DNA from: Baylisascaris procyonis
Taxonomy: Eukaryota; Nematoda; Chromadorea; Rhabditida; Ascarididae
Length of the DNA: 64,000 bases
Reading direction: 5' to 3'
NCBI GenBank assembly: GCA_037389465.1
Contig: JAZARR010000172.1
Coordinates: 2,046,001 to 2,110,000 of the forward strand
The notes beneath the pieces were generated by a model. That model was given only the letters and a program-made list of their open reading frames with translations, was not told the origin of the DNA and searched no databases. This document shows positions 1-14,400 of this stretch, piece after piece (the first letter of the stretch is position 1; every line of letters starts with the position of its first letter). The position numbers and the translations under genes were made by a program.

Positions 1-764
1 TTTTTTTTGAAAGCCTAACAATTTAAAAACGATCCATATTTTCAATTAAATTTTAAGTATAAACGTAATAAATATGCATCAGTGGATAAAAATCAAGAAA
101 AAGCGTTTAGTTTCTTCAAATTTGACATCAATCGAATGAAACAACTTCGATTTGATTTTTCTTTTCAAAAAATAAAACACGAAATTTCCTCTATAATTTC
201 AAAATTTGCCGAAATACAAAATTTAAAAAAAAAACCTTTCTGTGTTGCAGCTAATTTAGAATTTGTGATTAAGCCTAAATGCTGCGCTATGCAGCACAAA
301 TGGCACAATAGCAGTCTCACTCTGTGGCATTTTTCAATCATATATCGCTATCTGTAAGCAAAGAAATCCCCCGCGCATTTTTCCTCAATAACTTCGCGCT
401 GATAGATCAAGAAGACCATAACGCCTCTCAAAGGCTTATATCCTGGTAAATGAATGGGATGCTTGTGATGTGCTTAGTTGTACAAGGCAAAGGAAATAGT
501 GTGAAATGTGCATATTGATAATGCCTCAATTTCCTAAAGATCAAAGCCCATAAAACATATCTACGCAAAAAATTGTACTTTAGTGCAAAAAATTTCCTAA
601 AATTTCATTAAATCACAAACGCTTCGATTGCAAAATGCCAAAACAATCAGTCCGTCGGCGTTGTATCCAAATGACTGCACATTCTCCACTATTACACTAT
701 TGTACAAGTAAACGATTAAGAAGTGATCCTTAGAAAATAATAATAGATGAGATTTCAAGCAATC

Positions 765-833
765 GTCACACAATGGCTAAATTGATTAGGGAGTTCTGCT
801 AATGGTTTGGGAGTTGCGGGTTCGGATTGGATA
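765..833 (+). pseudogene. tRNA-Ser(GCT)-like remnant
   Basis: The stretch runs GTCACACAATGGCTAAATTG, then a D-arm-like GATTAGG, TCTGCTAAT (a serine GCT anticodon in context), then GCGGGTTCGG (a B-box-like T arm). The order and spacing match a serine tRNA (ATGGCCGAGTGGTTAAGG, CTGCTAAT, GGTTCGAATCC), but the stems no longer pair cleanly and the 3' acceptor strand is not recognisable. It is probably a decayed tRNA copy or the head of a tRNA-derived SINE. Confidence 0.45.
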
Positions 834-1526
834 TTAGCATGAACTTGCATTTCGATATCTTACAAATGCTGATCGCATTCAGTTATATTTTCGAGACTAA
901 AAATTTCTAATCAACTCGATTAGCAAATGATAACTGCAAACTTTTTATAGAAAATAAGCGTGAATCTGTTGCACACCTATTTTACTGAGCAGCTACAATT
1001 GAATTAACTAATGAAGTAAATATAATTATATAGAGTAAGCGATCTGCTAACACAATTGTGGCGCCTTTAATATACATATATCAATCAACGCTTTGAACCA
1101 ATGGAAAAATGGTTCATCGCACAGAAACTTTTAAACGCCTTCAAAATTAGGTCCTAAATTGTTTGCATAGTTTTCTGCTACATTACGAAATACGACTCAC
1201 CTTTCATAAAATTAAACCGCATTGTCTTTAATAAATCCGAAATTAATTATATTTTCACTCATGCATAGGTAACTGACCATTTAAAATTAATATGAAATGA
1301 TAAGATTGTCAAGGTGATCAGTAAGTAGGGTGATTACTACCTTAACAAGTAGCTTAGTAATGCGAGAAAAATCGATGGAAAAGCGCGCCAGGAAGGCGAC
1401 ACAGTACGTGCTTCTTACATATTCATCCACTTGAATCACCAGCTTAGAAAGATGAAAGCAATGAGTATGTTCATGTTTTGATGTATTAATCAGATAATCG
1501 ATCTAGAAATCTGGACAAAAATCTTC

Positions 1527-1532
1527 TTTATT
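1527..1532 (-). terminator. Possible poly(A) signal of the GPCR gene
   Basis: AATAAA on the minus strand, about 205 bases after the stop codon. Such hexamers are common in AT-rich DNA, so this is only a candidate. Confidence 0.3.
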
Positions 1533-1737
1533 GTGATCTAGTTAGCACAAAATATATGCAATTTTTTCATCTTTAAATGCCTATAACTTCTTTAAAAATT
1601 GCTGGTTCATTGTGAATTATGCGATTTAATGTTACATTCCTAACAAATTTTACAACTTTGACTTCATGGTTATAGAGTTTGGAACTAACGGACAGGCAGA
1701 CGCAAAGACAAATGCGCACATACAAACAGACATGACG

Positions 1738-2030
1738 TCACCCTATTGTGAAGTAAATTTGCACAAAATTGTTGAATGCCTGAAGCGCCAACTTTGCAGT
1801 TGCAGAAGACTGAGAGCGAAACGTAGAGGTACGACGAATGGAGTTAATCCTCGAAACGAACGACGTTAACGCATCAGAAGAAGCGATGATTCGACCCAAA
1901 ATTGGCCTCTTCTGCTTCCTCGTCAACCAGAAAAATAGCAAAGGATTCCAAATAACTGTTGACATTGCAATCACATGTGCCACCAGAGGCCATAAAAATG
2001 GCTGTTTTTCCAGAAATTCTGGCTCTTTTC
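1738..2030 (-). CDS. GPCR last exon: TM7 and cytoplasmic tail
   Basis: It follows a TTTTTCAG acceptor in phase 1 and encodes [16 protein letters not shown]7 ([21 protein letters not shown]), the RKQKR helix-8 region and a serine/threonine-rich tail ending IYFTIG before TGA. The tail's many Ser/Thr residues could be kinase or arrestin sites (inference). Confidence 0.92.
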
Positions 2031-5000
2031 CTGAAAAATAAAGGAGTCGAAGTGAATATTTCCAGACAGCAAACGCGTTACGGTGTTTATAAAAATTTAC
2101 GCATGAGATACGCATGCAACTGGAATAAAAGAAGTTTGTTTATTGTAGTGATTGCACTAATATTTAGGGCCAGGAGAAAGAAAGAATGGGAAGGGATTTC
2201 GCCCTCGTGGGGTCCTTGCCATAGATGCTAACAGAAACTGGGGATAAACAGCTGACGAATTAACATGGTAAATAACTAGATCTCACTTTTGAGATCTGTG
2301 TGAAATGAAAAATACTGAGACAATTCTTTTAAGTCATTCTTAAGGCCGGCAATCCCCTCCCCTTTTCCTCCCAAAGAAATTTCTAAAATCTAAGATTTTA
2401 TTACAATGAAAAAGTGTGAACCCTTGAATGTTTTACTGAGAATTTACTAGGCGGCGAGTAAACATTTCAATACATTTTCCAATTGCATTGAGCTTCCAAG
2501 GCAAAAAAGACCAACAATTTAGCTGCACAAATCAAATTTTTCAGCTCAACGGTTACTCGGCTATTTTCGTGCTAGATTTTGGCGCCTGTGATCAGAGGAC
2601 GTCAGCTAAAAGTCTTCACACTGTGAACATCGTTGCATTTAAAGTAACACTATGCTGTGTGATGCTTAGATTGCGTATATTCAAGTGATCCTCAAATATG
2701 GACGCAATTTTGAAGCTAGTGAACGCCACCTTCCTGATATACACGAGCCACCTTTGAGCAATCGACAATCCTTGCATTCCTCGCTCGTTTATTGAATAAA
2801 CGTATCATCGACGTTCAGGAGTATCAGCTTAGCTCTCAGAAACTAAGGATTACTTAAAAGAATTTGGAATAACGGAAGATTTTGGTAGTGACATACGAAT
2901 TTCAGGAGTTCTAAAAAGTAAATTCCGAGATTCAAGTACGTTTTGCTAAACAGAAATCATATCTGTGATTTAAAAATTCAAAATATTCCACCGATCTGTA
3001 ATGGTATACAGGTAGAAATCGGCGACAAATATTGCTGCTTAATGCATTTTTTTAATCGAATTATTTATGCAATTTGTCGGAAAATGCTATAGCGCCCAAA
3101 CTTGAAAATTTTAAATCTGCTAAAAATCACTATATTCTATTGGCGATGTTGTTCCCTCTAGCTTTACGTTTCAGCAATCAAAACATTCGACTCGTTAAAG
3201 CGGATGGATGAGCACTCTAATCATCCGCGCTTGTGCTTCTCTTTATTAACCTATCGCATTCAGCGTTACGAGTATTACTTACGTCAAAAGAATCAACTAT
3301 ATTACACATTAATGTCCCAACAAGTTAATAACTACAATGTTTTTCTGAAATAATAGGTGATACTCATCTAATAATAATAGAATAAAATTTATTAAAAAAT
3401 ATAGCATACCTGAATGCTAAAATGTAGCGCCGCAAACGAAGAAGAAAAACTTACTAAAATCTTTAACCAAATTTACTGCGGTTAAAGGAAGCCAGCAGCC
3501 GATGAAAGCAACGACCATACCAATTAGGATATAATTGACCTAGAAGAATAAGATTACTTAATTAATCAACGCATTTTCTTCACCGCTAAAGAAATTAAAT
3601 CACGTTGTAATCGGTTTTATTTTGCCAAAACATAGGCAGAGCCTATCCATGAAAACCAATCTATGGAGGCGGGAACTATGTAATCTCTGGTTAAAATTCT
3701 GTAGGCTTACTTTGCTGGGCACATAGATGTTTTTTTTTTGAAAAAAACCACATCAAGAGAAGTTATGGGGAAACAAGAACTCAATCACCACGCAAACTTT
3801 AACGAATTAATAGAGAATCTAATAAGTTCATGTATCGGTGAAACAATAAATTTTGTACTCCGATATTGTGTGGAAATCTTTTTTTATCAAATTCATATTC
3901 TTATTCGAAAAATCGAGAGCCGGTCGACAAAAAGCAAGAAAAGAAGGACGATGATACTCTAAAATTCATCGCAGAGTTGGCAGAGTGGGTGATTTTTGCA
4001 TGCCGCTCATCTCAATAACTAATTTTTTACGTGACCAACAAAAAATGTACACAATAATGCTTTTGTATTTTAGTTTAGATGACCGCCCCTTTCATAAAAA
4101 CTCATTCATCCATAGCGCGACTAGTTCGGAATGAAAACAAATGAAAAAAAAAAGAAAAATTACAGAAATGCTTGTAAATTTCTGGACATTCCAAATAGTG
4201 AGAGCTTCTTTTGAATTTAAGGGATCACGGTGAAACAGATAGTCATTCTATGGTTCACATTATATTTATGAGAATTCGTTTCTCCATTGCCAGTGATGCT
4301 TGAAGTGAGAGTGCCCGACAGACAGACACATACATACACATATACACAGAAGGCACAACTGCAGATTTGCAAAGGGATAGAAAAACGAAAAGATGATATT
4401 CTAGCAGGAAAACCCCAGCTAACAATAACTGGAAATCCCCCAATCCTAGTACAGCATTAGCGCACCTAACGAACTGAATTAGGCAATAAAAACTTTATGC
4501 TGCCTTGTGGAATAGTGCTGCTGTATGTGCCATCAAGAGTACGCATGACTGGTTGAAGCTTGTAGCTGCCATAGCAGTGAGTTCCAGAAAAATGGCAATA
4601 CCCTTCGGAGTAGTATTTGGAGACAATATGAGTGCCACTCTACAACGGCATCAAATTGGTTCTACGATTTTATGGAACAATTCCGTTGCCGCTATACCCA
4701 TTTATGGACTGACTCTCTTAATAAGATTCAACAAACAGAAGGAGTTCGATTTAATGATCATAGATGACTAGTGTCATTACAAACGTTATCTGCTCTATCT
4801 ATTGAAGAAAAAAGATGTAATTTAAAATTTTCTTATTTGAAAAGCTTTATAAGCGAATGCACAACAATTATTAGCTTTAAAAAGTCGAAAATACTTAATA
4901 AGCGCTAAAAATCTTTCAATAAAAACAAGCAACAAAAGATAGCCATTAGATTATGAGGGAAGATTTCTAAAGAATATACATAAAAGGCAAAAAATACTCC

Positions 5001-8000
5001 GACAAATTTCAAGATTTATGCTCATTGCTGTTTCTAGTCTATTCAATCACTCTTAGTTTTAATTAAAAGTTTTTAAAATATCGCTATCGCATAAGAATGA
5101 GTCAATTGCTAACAGGCGAATATGGCTTATGAGCGACGTATATGCAAATTGCTAAGCAAAAAAAAAAGTTGATCATTCAGTGAATTTTTCTTTTTTTTTC
5201 TCGTTTTTCACACTTTTTTCTCAGACAATTTCATCATGCATCGATGATTCAATTGTGAACTATGACAAACACCCTTGAAATTGAAGATACTAAAAATGGG
5301 CAATTTCCTTCATATTATTGAATCTCGTATAATCACTCTAAAGGACGCATATTTTCATGCATTATATAGGTGAGATTTAAGAGCATTGAATAAGTGATGT
5401 AAGTATCAATTTCTAATGTCAGATCCCTCATGTCAATGTGCGAGATGCGTTGTCAGTTTTGATGTTAGGTATATTGCTATGCTCAATCTACGGCAATAAA
5501 AATATTACGTAAAATGTTACGAGAGAACGATTCGCATATCCGTCAGCTGTTATATGATCGATCCTCTTTCGGCAACTATCTTCATTTTGTTATAATACCG
5601 ATTTCTATGTTCAGTAAATTCTCAAATATTAACATTGTTGATTTTGGTGAGTCGATCCGACAGATGTGAACGATTGAGTGCATAAATTGCTCAGAGTGAA
5701 ACTCCGATACTTTCCACTTTCATTGATTTAAAATCACAGAAGTAAGCAAAGAATATAAGAAATAAAATGCTTTGCTTGAAAACTTTGGTTTTGCCAGTTG
5801 GAACTGTCAATATCGTTTCTGAATAAAAAAGCGACATTTTCTTTTTACAGATTTCAGCAAACATTTGAATGGACCGAATAGCCAAAGTATAATATTTATT
5901 ATTGCGTCTACTTTGATATTAATGTGGAAAAACGAAATGCTTTATAGATAAATGAAGATGAAATATGTAAGCACAGCAATGCCGTCATACTTCAACTGAC
6001 TTAATTGCTCGCACAAACTCTTCACTAAAGAAATGATCTTTTGGCGATCCGACTGATGTCAAATGAACATTCAAGCGGATGTCAAATGGTAAACAAATTG
6101 TTAGCGTGTTAGAACTCTTTCAACCTTCTTTCGAATTTGATGGATCAGCGCTTATTTTGAGCAATATGTCCATCAAATTTCATATTTCTGGCTTCAATGA
6201 TTGCTTAACAGAAACTATCGGATGAGGCAAACAGACATACACATACATACACATGCACACACATAGCATTTCCATAATGTGTTTTTATAAGACAAAGTTA
6301 CAGATGCATATAAATAGAGGAAAGAAGAAAAGAGTGAAAATAATGAGTGTTTTTAAGTTAGCTACACCACGATATTTCAATATGAATAGATTTTTTAGTG
6401 TTGTTAAATAACAAATATTATATTTGCAGTGATGAATAATGCTTACTCGTTTCTTCCGTTGTGTTGCTTCAACACGTTGCGCAGTGGAAAGACTCTCGCT
6501 GAATTGAGCATTTTGTATAATCATATCTTTAGCAACCTTTTCCAATATCCTGCTATAGCAATAGGTGATAATCGCTAGAGGTACAACAAACTGCAATTCA
6601 TTATCATTTTCAATAATCCTTGTAAAATCATTAAATACATCCCCTCAATTATCATTATCTTTTCTTCCATATATTTTGATCGCTGTGGAATTAATTACAA
6701 CACATCAAACTGTATTTAATTAAAGAAGCGATTATATTCGTTTCGTAGCATTGCGATATGAGATTTTTGATTGTTCTATTGAAGTAGTATCTCAATCCGT
6801 TAATTAACAGGTTTGTTAATAGCACACTAACAAAAGTGTGCATGAATTCGGAAATGATATGATAGCTATAGTATAAAGGCGAAAGGAAAAAAAAATAATA
6901 CATAACTTCAAATAAGATTCAAAATATGTCAACTAGAACTTTATATAAATCTATTCTTATTACGTGATACTGCTTCTATTTTGACCATTTGCGTCGTACA
7001 TTCACTCGTCAGATTTATTTTATTATATGCGTGATACAATTGGTGAGAGTCAAACGACAATAATGACAAGCACAGTGACCATATTAGTTTACTGGGTTAC
7101 AACATTTGACTGAAAATCGGAACGCTATAGGTTTGTAACGTTTATGCGGGTGGTGATTTCGATTATCAACAAACAGAGAATACTAAATCGTTGAATTTTG
7201 ATAGAACCATTATATTTTCATCAAAATCATCAATTTCTCACTAAACCATTTGCAATCACTACATTAAAAAATACGTAGGTTTATACACTGATCTTGATAT
7301 CAATGAAACATGAGCATTAATATTACTATGCCTCCCTCAGAGATGAATAATTTTTAAGAATAGTTCTAGAGGCACTCACTTCGAGATTGGTATATGTAAT
7401 TTGATTTAGTTATGTTTGTGGCTCTAAAAATATTAGGTTATTATTTTGTCTTTGATTTTATTTGTATATCCCTCTGAGTAGCGATACGATCACATCATAG
7501 GATATACGTCCGGTGGAAATTAGGCACGACTCGGATTCGATCTACTTCAAATACGAGCATTGCGTTCGTCAATCGAAAGCACAAATCTCTCGAGACGAGC
7601 CTCTCGAAACGCCTTTCAAAGCAATACGACCATTTTCACATAACCAATTTCGTATACAACCAGCTGCTCACTGCATTTCACTCATATTCAAAACAAATTT
7701 ATGAAATGCAGCATATCGAGTTTAATGTCGCAATTGTTCACATCGATAACGGATCAATTCAGCTAAAGAAGTGAGCTGTAAATTAAAGGTTGCCGATTAT
7801 GAGTCACCTGTGAATAATCTATTGATGCCAACCACTAGGAATTGCAATTATTGACTCCTAGGATATTTAGAAAGAAAAACATGATTCAGCTGGTCAAGCT
7901 CGAAATCTCAACGCAAATCCGAATGAAAGAAGTTCGATACTTTTTAAATACTTTTTACTTGAAACAGTTCAATAAATACTTCTTATGAAATGCCATTATC

Positions 8001-10274
8001 CCAAATATTTTCAGAACATCACTACAGAATTCAGTGTGTTAGCGTCAAATCTTCTGATGCAAGATTTATTTCCCGTGGGAAACGAGAAAGCAATATTTCG
8101 ACTGGCATTTATATATTCTATTGGCGGATAACAAAAATCGCTGTCTCGCTTCATTTGATGTTTTCGGACATTGCCTTCTAAGTGACACTACGAAGAAGGC
8201 CACTAGCAATTGAATATGTTTGACTATACGAATCCTATTCGATGTAGCAGCTTTTCGAAGGAATTTCAAATGATATGGCTATAAGCATATTCACAATGGT
8301 TTGATACAAAAAGATTAAACGCTTGGCAGAATTACCATGGTTTAATGCATGCTCCCTGCTCGTCTCCTAACACCCCTCTCTTCTCCCAAACTTGATGAAG
8401 CAAGAACAGGCCCATGAATAAAATAGATTATTTATGGGAAAGGCCAGTGGGAAGGGGCAAAATTTAATCACTCCAATAATCATTCTAACATCAACAATGC
8501 AGCGGTTGTGCTATGCAAAACTGTCTATCTATATAGGTCAACCTAGCGACCAATAATTATTTACGCAGTGAATTACCATTCAGCCAGGCAATTACGGTTG
8601 TTAACGCCTTGCCAAGCGAACATGTAATGATTAATCAGAAGCTTTCGCTTAGTCCTCACTGATTTAATCGTTCAGCCAGTACACAAATTTACAAATTTGG
8701 AGAGGTGACCGCAAAGTTAGTGTCTACTTGATTGGCTATTATTTTCGATGAATTTCACCGACTATTTCTTCAGAATTGCTATAGAATTGGCCTCTTAAAC
8801 GCCTCGTTCCATATCTCTCTCCCTATTCTCCTTCGTGAAATATTTCAAGTGCAAATGTCGTGAGCCCAAATAGCGGTTAGCTAAGATCCACATACAAATG
8901 ACTTGCATTCAGCGTGGAATCGTTCTTTTTGATATGCGTGCAATTAATCAATTTTCCAACTTGTTTGCAATTCGCACGTCCACAATAACGCTCTTCCGTT
9001 GTCGAAAAAAAGAATTTTGCGATCTCATTAAAGCTCATCCGAAAAATTTAAGCCTCACAAATGATTAATTCTTTGCATTGGCCACTTATAATGTAACCGA
9101 TGCAAAATAATACGAATGCCACGCATTTAAAGTGCAGTACAACCTCATTTAAAACCCCCTCGGGAATAAAGGTTTCCCAATATATTTGACGAACGCGATC
9201 ATTGAAAACATAATTCGGAGAGAGATAGACATATCTATGCAAACTTGGTAGAGTGGTGGAATATATTTGTGTCACATCTGCTATACATTTTTGTGACATT
9301 TACTAGATAATATCCGAGATAAGTGGGAATGAGTTTATGGAAAAGAGTCTATATGTCCTCCTGAAATTGTTGAAGTTCCTGTTGGAGTTCAACACCCTCT
9401 CTGCAAAAAAAAAAAAAAAACTGAGCTCCAGAACTCAATCAGCGCAGATATTTGGATGATTTCAATAATTCAGTAAATCATGACGATAATACAACGCTCT
9501 CAAGTTGAAAAATGAGATGATATTTCAGATAGCCCATTCTTTATTATTACTTCAAGATCTATTTGCTTAAGTGTTCTATATTATATAGAGCATCTGTCGT
9601 GATAAGCGGACATCTGTCTTATATTGATAATCGGGGCCCTTGTTTTGCAGCACATACAACCAACGATAAGGGCTTATTGACCTTTTTATTTGCAACGTTT
9701 AACGTGTTTACCGTATGAGTGGCAATTACTGCAGTCAGCTTTATGTATAATTGAGCCAAATTGTGGTACTTAATGCTGCGTGATTCGATGTTTGATACGA
9801 ATATAAACTCTCAAAGATCAAAGATCATGAAAGCTGTCATAACGACACCAAATTTGATTTTATCCACTTTTCTTGTTGTATGAATGGCTAATAACTTTTT
9901 GAAATGTTGTACTTCACGAATATCTGTTTGGTTGGTTGGTGTTGCATTATGACACAAATATTACAATTGCACCAACGTGCAATATTCTCATCTCTATTAA
10001 TGAATGTCAAAAAATTTTCACATCGAAAATTGCACTCATGTTTTTCGTATGAGCATGCTTATTTGTGACTTAAATTTCATCAGTTCACACGTTGTTTGCC
10101 CGAGGCTAAATATTACAGACGCGAAAGCTTTAGTAAAACTCTTACTTTTCTGCAATTTGACATTTTCCGATTTATTATTCGTTCCAAAAAACCATTAAAT
10201 TAGAAGTTTTATGCATATATTGTTTCGTTCCAAATAAATGAATAAATAAATACATAAATAAATAAATAAATACA

Positions 10275-10321
<47 letters not shown>

Positions 10322-10357
10322 ATATAAATATAAATATAAATATAAATATAAATATAA

Positions 10358-10388
<31 letters not shown>

Positions 10389-11363
10389 TATTCCTTCCTC
10401 AATGCAATTATCGCTTAAAGCATCTAATCAGTGGAGAAGCAGACAAGATGAGGGTGAAATCAAAATGAAGTAGGCAGTGTGGGTGAGATGGGGTATAAAG
10501 TAAAGATGCTTCGCATATGCATATGGATACAAATGTTGTCTCCTTTCATTCTTCCTTTTCCTCCACTTCCTTCTATCTCAACCATGAAAATCCTCAGTAA
10601 TGAATGGGTGTGACCGCAAATTCTTCGAGAAAAAAATTTTACGCAGTGAATTTCTTCTCCTATTTAATAGATGACTATTAAACTAAACAACTGTTACGTT
10701 CGTCTGTTAAGTAAGCAGAAACTTGAGAAAAACAACTATTGACAGGCATGCTAGGAAAAATATTTCACGATACTCTAATTCAATTATGGTCTTGGCGCTC
10801 AATTTGAAATATATTTGTTTGCAAACATATAGGAACATGAGTAATGAATAAACAATGTCGAAATTCAAGAGATCGAAAAAGTTCAAAAAGGTAACAGATT
10901 AAAGTGAGTGGATATTTAGAAAGCAGTACGGAAAATCAAAAAAATTAAAGTAAGTTGACTTAATTGAGCATTCTATGATCGACAGTAAGAGAGAATCATA
11001 GAACAAAATGGAATGGAATAAATGAACTTGGCTTGGAATTTCTCGAAGTCGCATCAATTGTATTATTCGTATACATAGCTTATCTCAGCTTATCCATCTC
11101 CTACGAAGCACCTCTTCTGTTTTTGTCTTTCAGCATCCCCTCCCGCAATTGCAAAAATCATGTTTGATAACTCCTTTGTACTTTATTACTCATTTAGTAC
11201 TCCGTTGAAGAAAGTGTTACAAGAGTTCCTCAAAGACTGCCACCAAAAGCAAGAAAATATCTACAACGTTTGCAGCACAACCTAGTTTTTTCATATGTTG
11301 GTGTTTTCTTAGTGTTTCCCTTCCTATTTTTTCCATACATATGTCTCGAAGCGGTCTACTATA

Positions 11364-11423
<60 letters not shown>

Positions 11424-14400
11424 TATACTAATTGATGTACAAACAAAACGTCAAAATTTGAACAAGCTATTGCGCTATAATTACTACCAGCTGATAAAAG
11501 CACTGATAACAAATAACTAGAGATGCAATTTATGCATCACTTCGCCTTGTTAATCTACTTTATTATCTTCATTAACCTATTATTTTATCGATTTCTGCTA
11601 AGACAATCAGTTACTGTGTAAAAAGGAGGAAATCCTCGCACCGTAATCTCCCACTAATCTCATTATTGACGAAACAGATGCCGATGTTTAAAATTCGATC
11701 AGCAATATCCTTAATAAATGTTCGGATTGTTCGGAATCATTTGAAAGTAGTAAAAATTTGTTTATTTTCTCGATTGTGGGTTATTCCAATAATTAATTGA
11801 ATTAAGGCGAATATTAGCTATTCATAACGCTTCACAAACGTTGGTGCATCAAGGAATTGCACAGTCAGACAAATAATATAATAAATAACATTTTCCTTTC
11901 AAGTTAGATGAATTATAAAACAATTAAAGCAAAAAAAGGCGACTCTTCGAATTTAAGAGCCAAAAATTATGGAATATTGCCAAAGAGACATTAACTTTTT
12001 TCAGTAGAAATAGCTGCTGTAAAAGGTAATTAAGTAAGCTGAATGAATGATGAATCATCCAATGAAAACGATAGCAAACTTCAAGGGTTCATCTCCAGTA
12101 ATCGATCTAACATATTTTACTCCTTATTGAATAAAGCCACATCTAGTAGTTGACATAAGAAGTGCATTCCTATATGCAACATAAGAGATATTAGAATATT
12201 CGTCTTCATTAAACGCCGCACTAAAATTATCACTGCGATGGCATTCTCATAAATAGATTTGATGAGAGTGCATTATGTCACAAAATTTCGCTGAATACTT
12301 TCTATAATTTTTCATTTTGCGACGTGCGTTAAATAATTCTGATCCCTCTTTATACATCCTCTTATAGTATTTATCCTGCATTTTTCCATGACTTAAAGGA
12401 AGTAAAGTAAAATCGACTGTTTGCGATGTGAAAATTGTTATCGACTGAAGTAATCTACTATTATATTACTGCATTTTTATTATAATTATTAATGCATTCA
12501 GTTATAACAGGAAGAAGATTGCACTAAATTCCACTTTCATATTTTTTTCTTACCATTTTCAATTACATTTACTCAATCGCTGCAATAAGGATCGTTATCT
12601 TTTCATACTACAATATAAAATAATTTAGAGAGCGATTTGAACCCTTATTTTTAGACGGAATGAGTGAAAAGTGTCGCTTTTTTCTTTAATGTCAGTTGGA
12701 TAGCATCATTCAATCGCATTCACTTTCGCTGAATACAAATCGCATCCCTATGTAAACACTGTGAAAATTTCTTTTAAACTTCATATGACTTCGTTTGGGA
12801 ATTGTTTGTTCTCGAAAAAAAAATTTGCACGCCGATAGAATTTCACACATTTTTTTATCATCTTCTTTGAGCCTAAAAAGAATTGTATTTGCTTATACAT
12901 CTATATACCAACGAACACTCATTTCCAAACTGCTCGCAAGCGAACGGAAAAATGACGGGTTATCTCAGCTTAGGGGATAATATTTTTCCGTGCAGTTTTA
13001 TCCATGATAGGCCGACCGGGAGCATAATACAACTAATAAAAATATCTTTGGATAAGTTTGTAGCAATATTCAACATTTCAAATTTTTTTGATTTTTATGC
13101 GTTCATAGAAATTTGCTTTGCAAAAGCGCTTTATGGCGATATCCTGTTAAAGCTCATGCGCGTACGTGAATTTATGCAAGTGCATTATGAAGGCATTTCC
13201 ATAATGCACCTGCAAAGTGCATTATGGAAATATTGTTTGCGTATCGGTTGCGCCCTTTTGTTTCCTTAGAGTTTCAATTCAAAAACTACCAATAAGAAAG
13301 CTAGGAAATTCGCAACTATGGCGCATACCTTTTACAATGACAATCGCGTTGATTTTCCGTCTTCAGAAAGAGTTACGCACACCTAAACATTATAAAAAAA
13401 TTTAAGAGCGTTGAAACATCGACCGACTAAAAGAAAAACAAAACATTTTTAGAAGAGCATTACAAAAAAGCTTTTTTTTGTGAATCTAGGAACTGTCTCA
13501 GTTCTGAAGGCTATTCTTAAATTCAATAACAAGACTCACATTAGATGGCATCTATTACGGTTTCTACAATCGCTCATCAAAGCAATCTCGTGCCCGCTTA
13601 GCTTGATTGTTCTATGTTCGCTCTCTTGTTTCTATGATCCCCTTCTTGGAAGTGTGCGTTCGGTTTATTTTTGCTGAAGAACCTATCAGCCACTTCAGTA
13701 AAATGTTATCACCCATTTAATCTGACCTCCTCCGTTTGTAAGATTTTAGTAACAGTCGTCAGAGATACATAAATGGATAATTTTATGTGGATAACCTTCT
13801 GAATTCTGCCCCCATTCGGCTTTGTCTTTGGTTGGCCCACGGTATCGCAACTTATTTCGTGCTTGAATGGCTAACTACCCCTTTCGAATATGAGAGTTCA
13901 GATCGAAATTGTTTACATCAATTATGCTGAGACGTTTATGTGGTCTGTCATGAGAGGCTGCTTTTGAAATTTGCAGAAAATTTGGCGTCTTCGGCTCTTT
14001 TCTAAAGTGAATTAGAGCATTTTTATGTGGACGAAGTTTTCAAGTGAGAGTTGGGGATAGTTAGTACGCTGCGCACCCAATAATCAGTGGTATGCCACAG
14101 GGAACTATCCTGAGTACTATTTTGTTCATCATACACATCAACGATCTTCTCGATAACATTCTGTGCAGAATTAAACTCTTTGCTAGGACCTCAAAATTAA
14201 TCGTCTAATGGATGATTCTGCCTATGACTTTCATATCCTGCAAAGTGACGTTGGTGCATTCGCCAACTGGTCGGAATTATGGCAGTCAAATGTTTCTCAT
14301 GAAAAATATCGTGCACTTCATATCAACTTTTGGCATTAACTTTTTTCACGCTGGGAGGTGGGGTTTTTTACTGTGTAAAATGGTGATCCTATACTCAGTA

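Larger units (their letters stand above)
6591..13440. other. GPCR intron 2, distal part: simple repeats only
   Basis: This is the part of the 12.4 kb intron up to the LINE remnant. Apart from the AAAT/AAATAT array near 10.3 kb, the (TA)n near 11.4 kb and a small inverted repeat near 13.2 kb, I see no supported feature. Confidence 0.6.

Noticed and set aside
1838..2231. Plus-strand frames near 1838-2231
   Set aside because: They are shadows of the last GPCR exon on the other strand.
10175..10402. Open frame of repeated Tyr/Leu/Ile
   Set aside because: It is a translation of the (AAAT)n and (TA)n microsatellite, not a protein.
12883..13269. 128-codon plus-strand frame just upstream of the LINE remnant
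   Set aside because: I tested it as a LINE endonuclease region, but none of the expected motifs is present and it begins without a convincing start.
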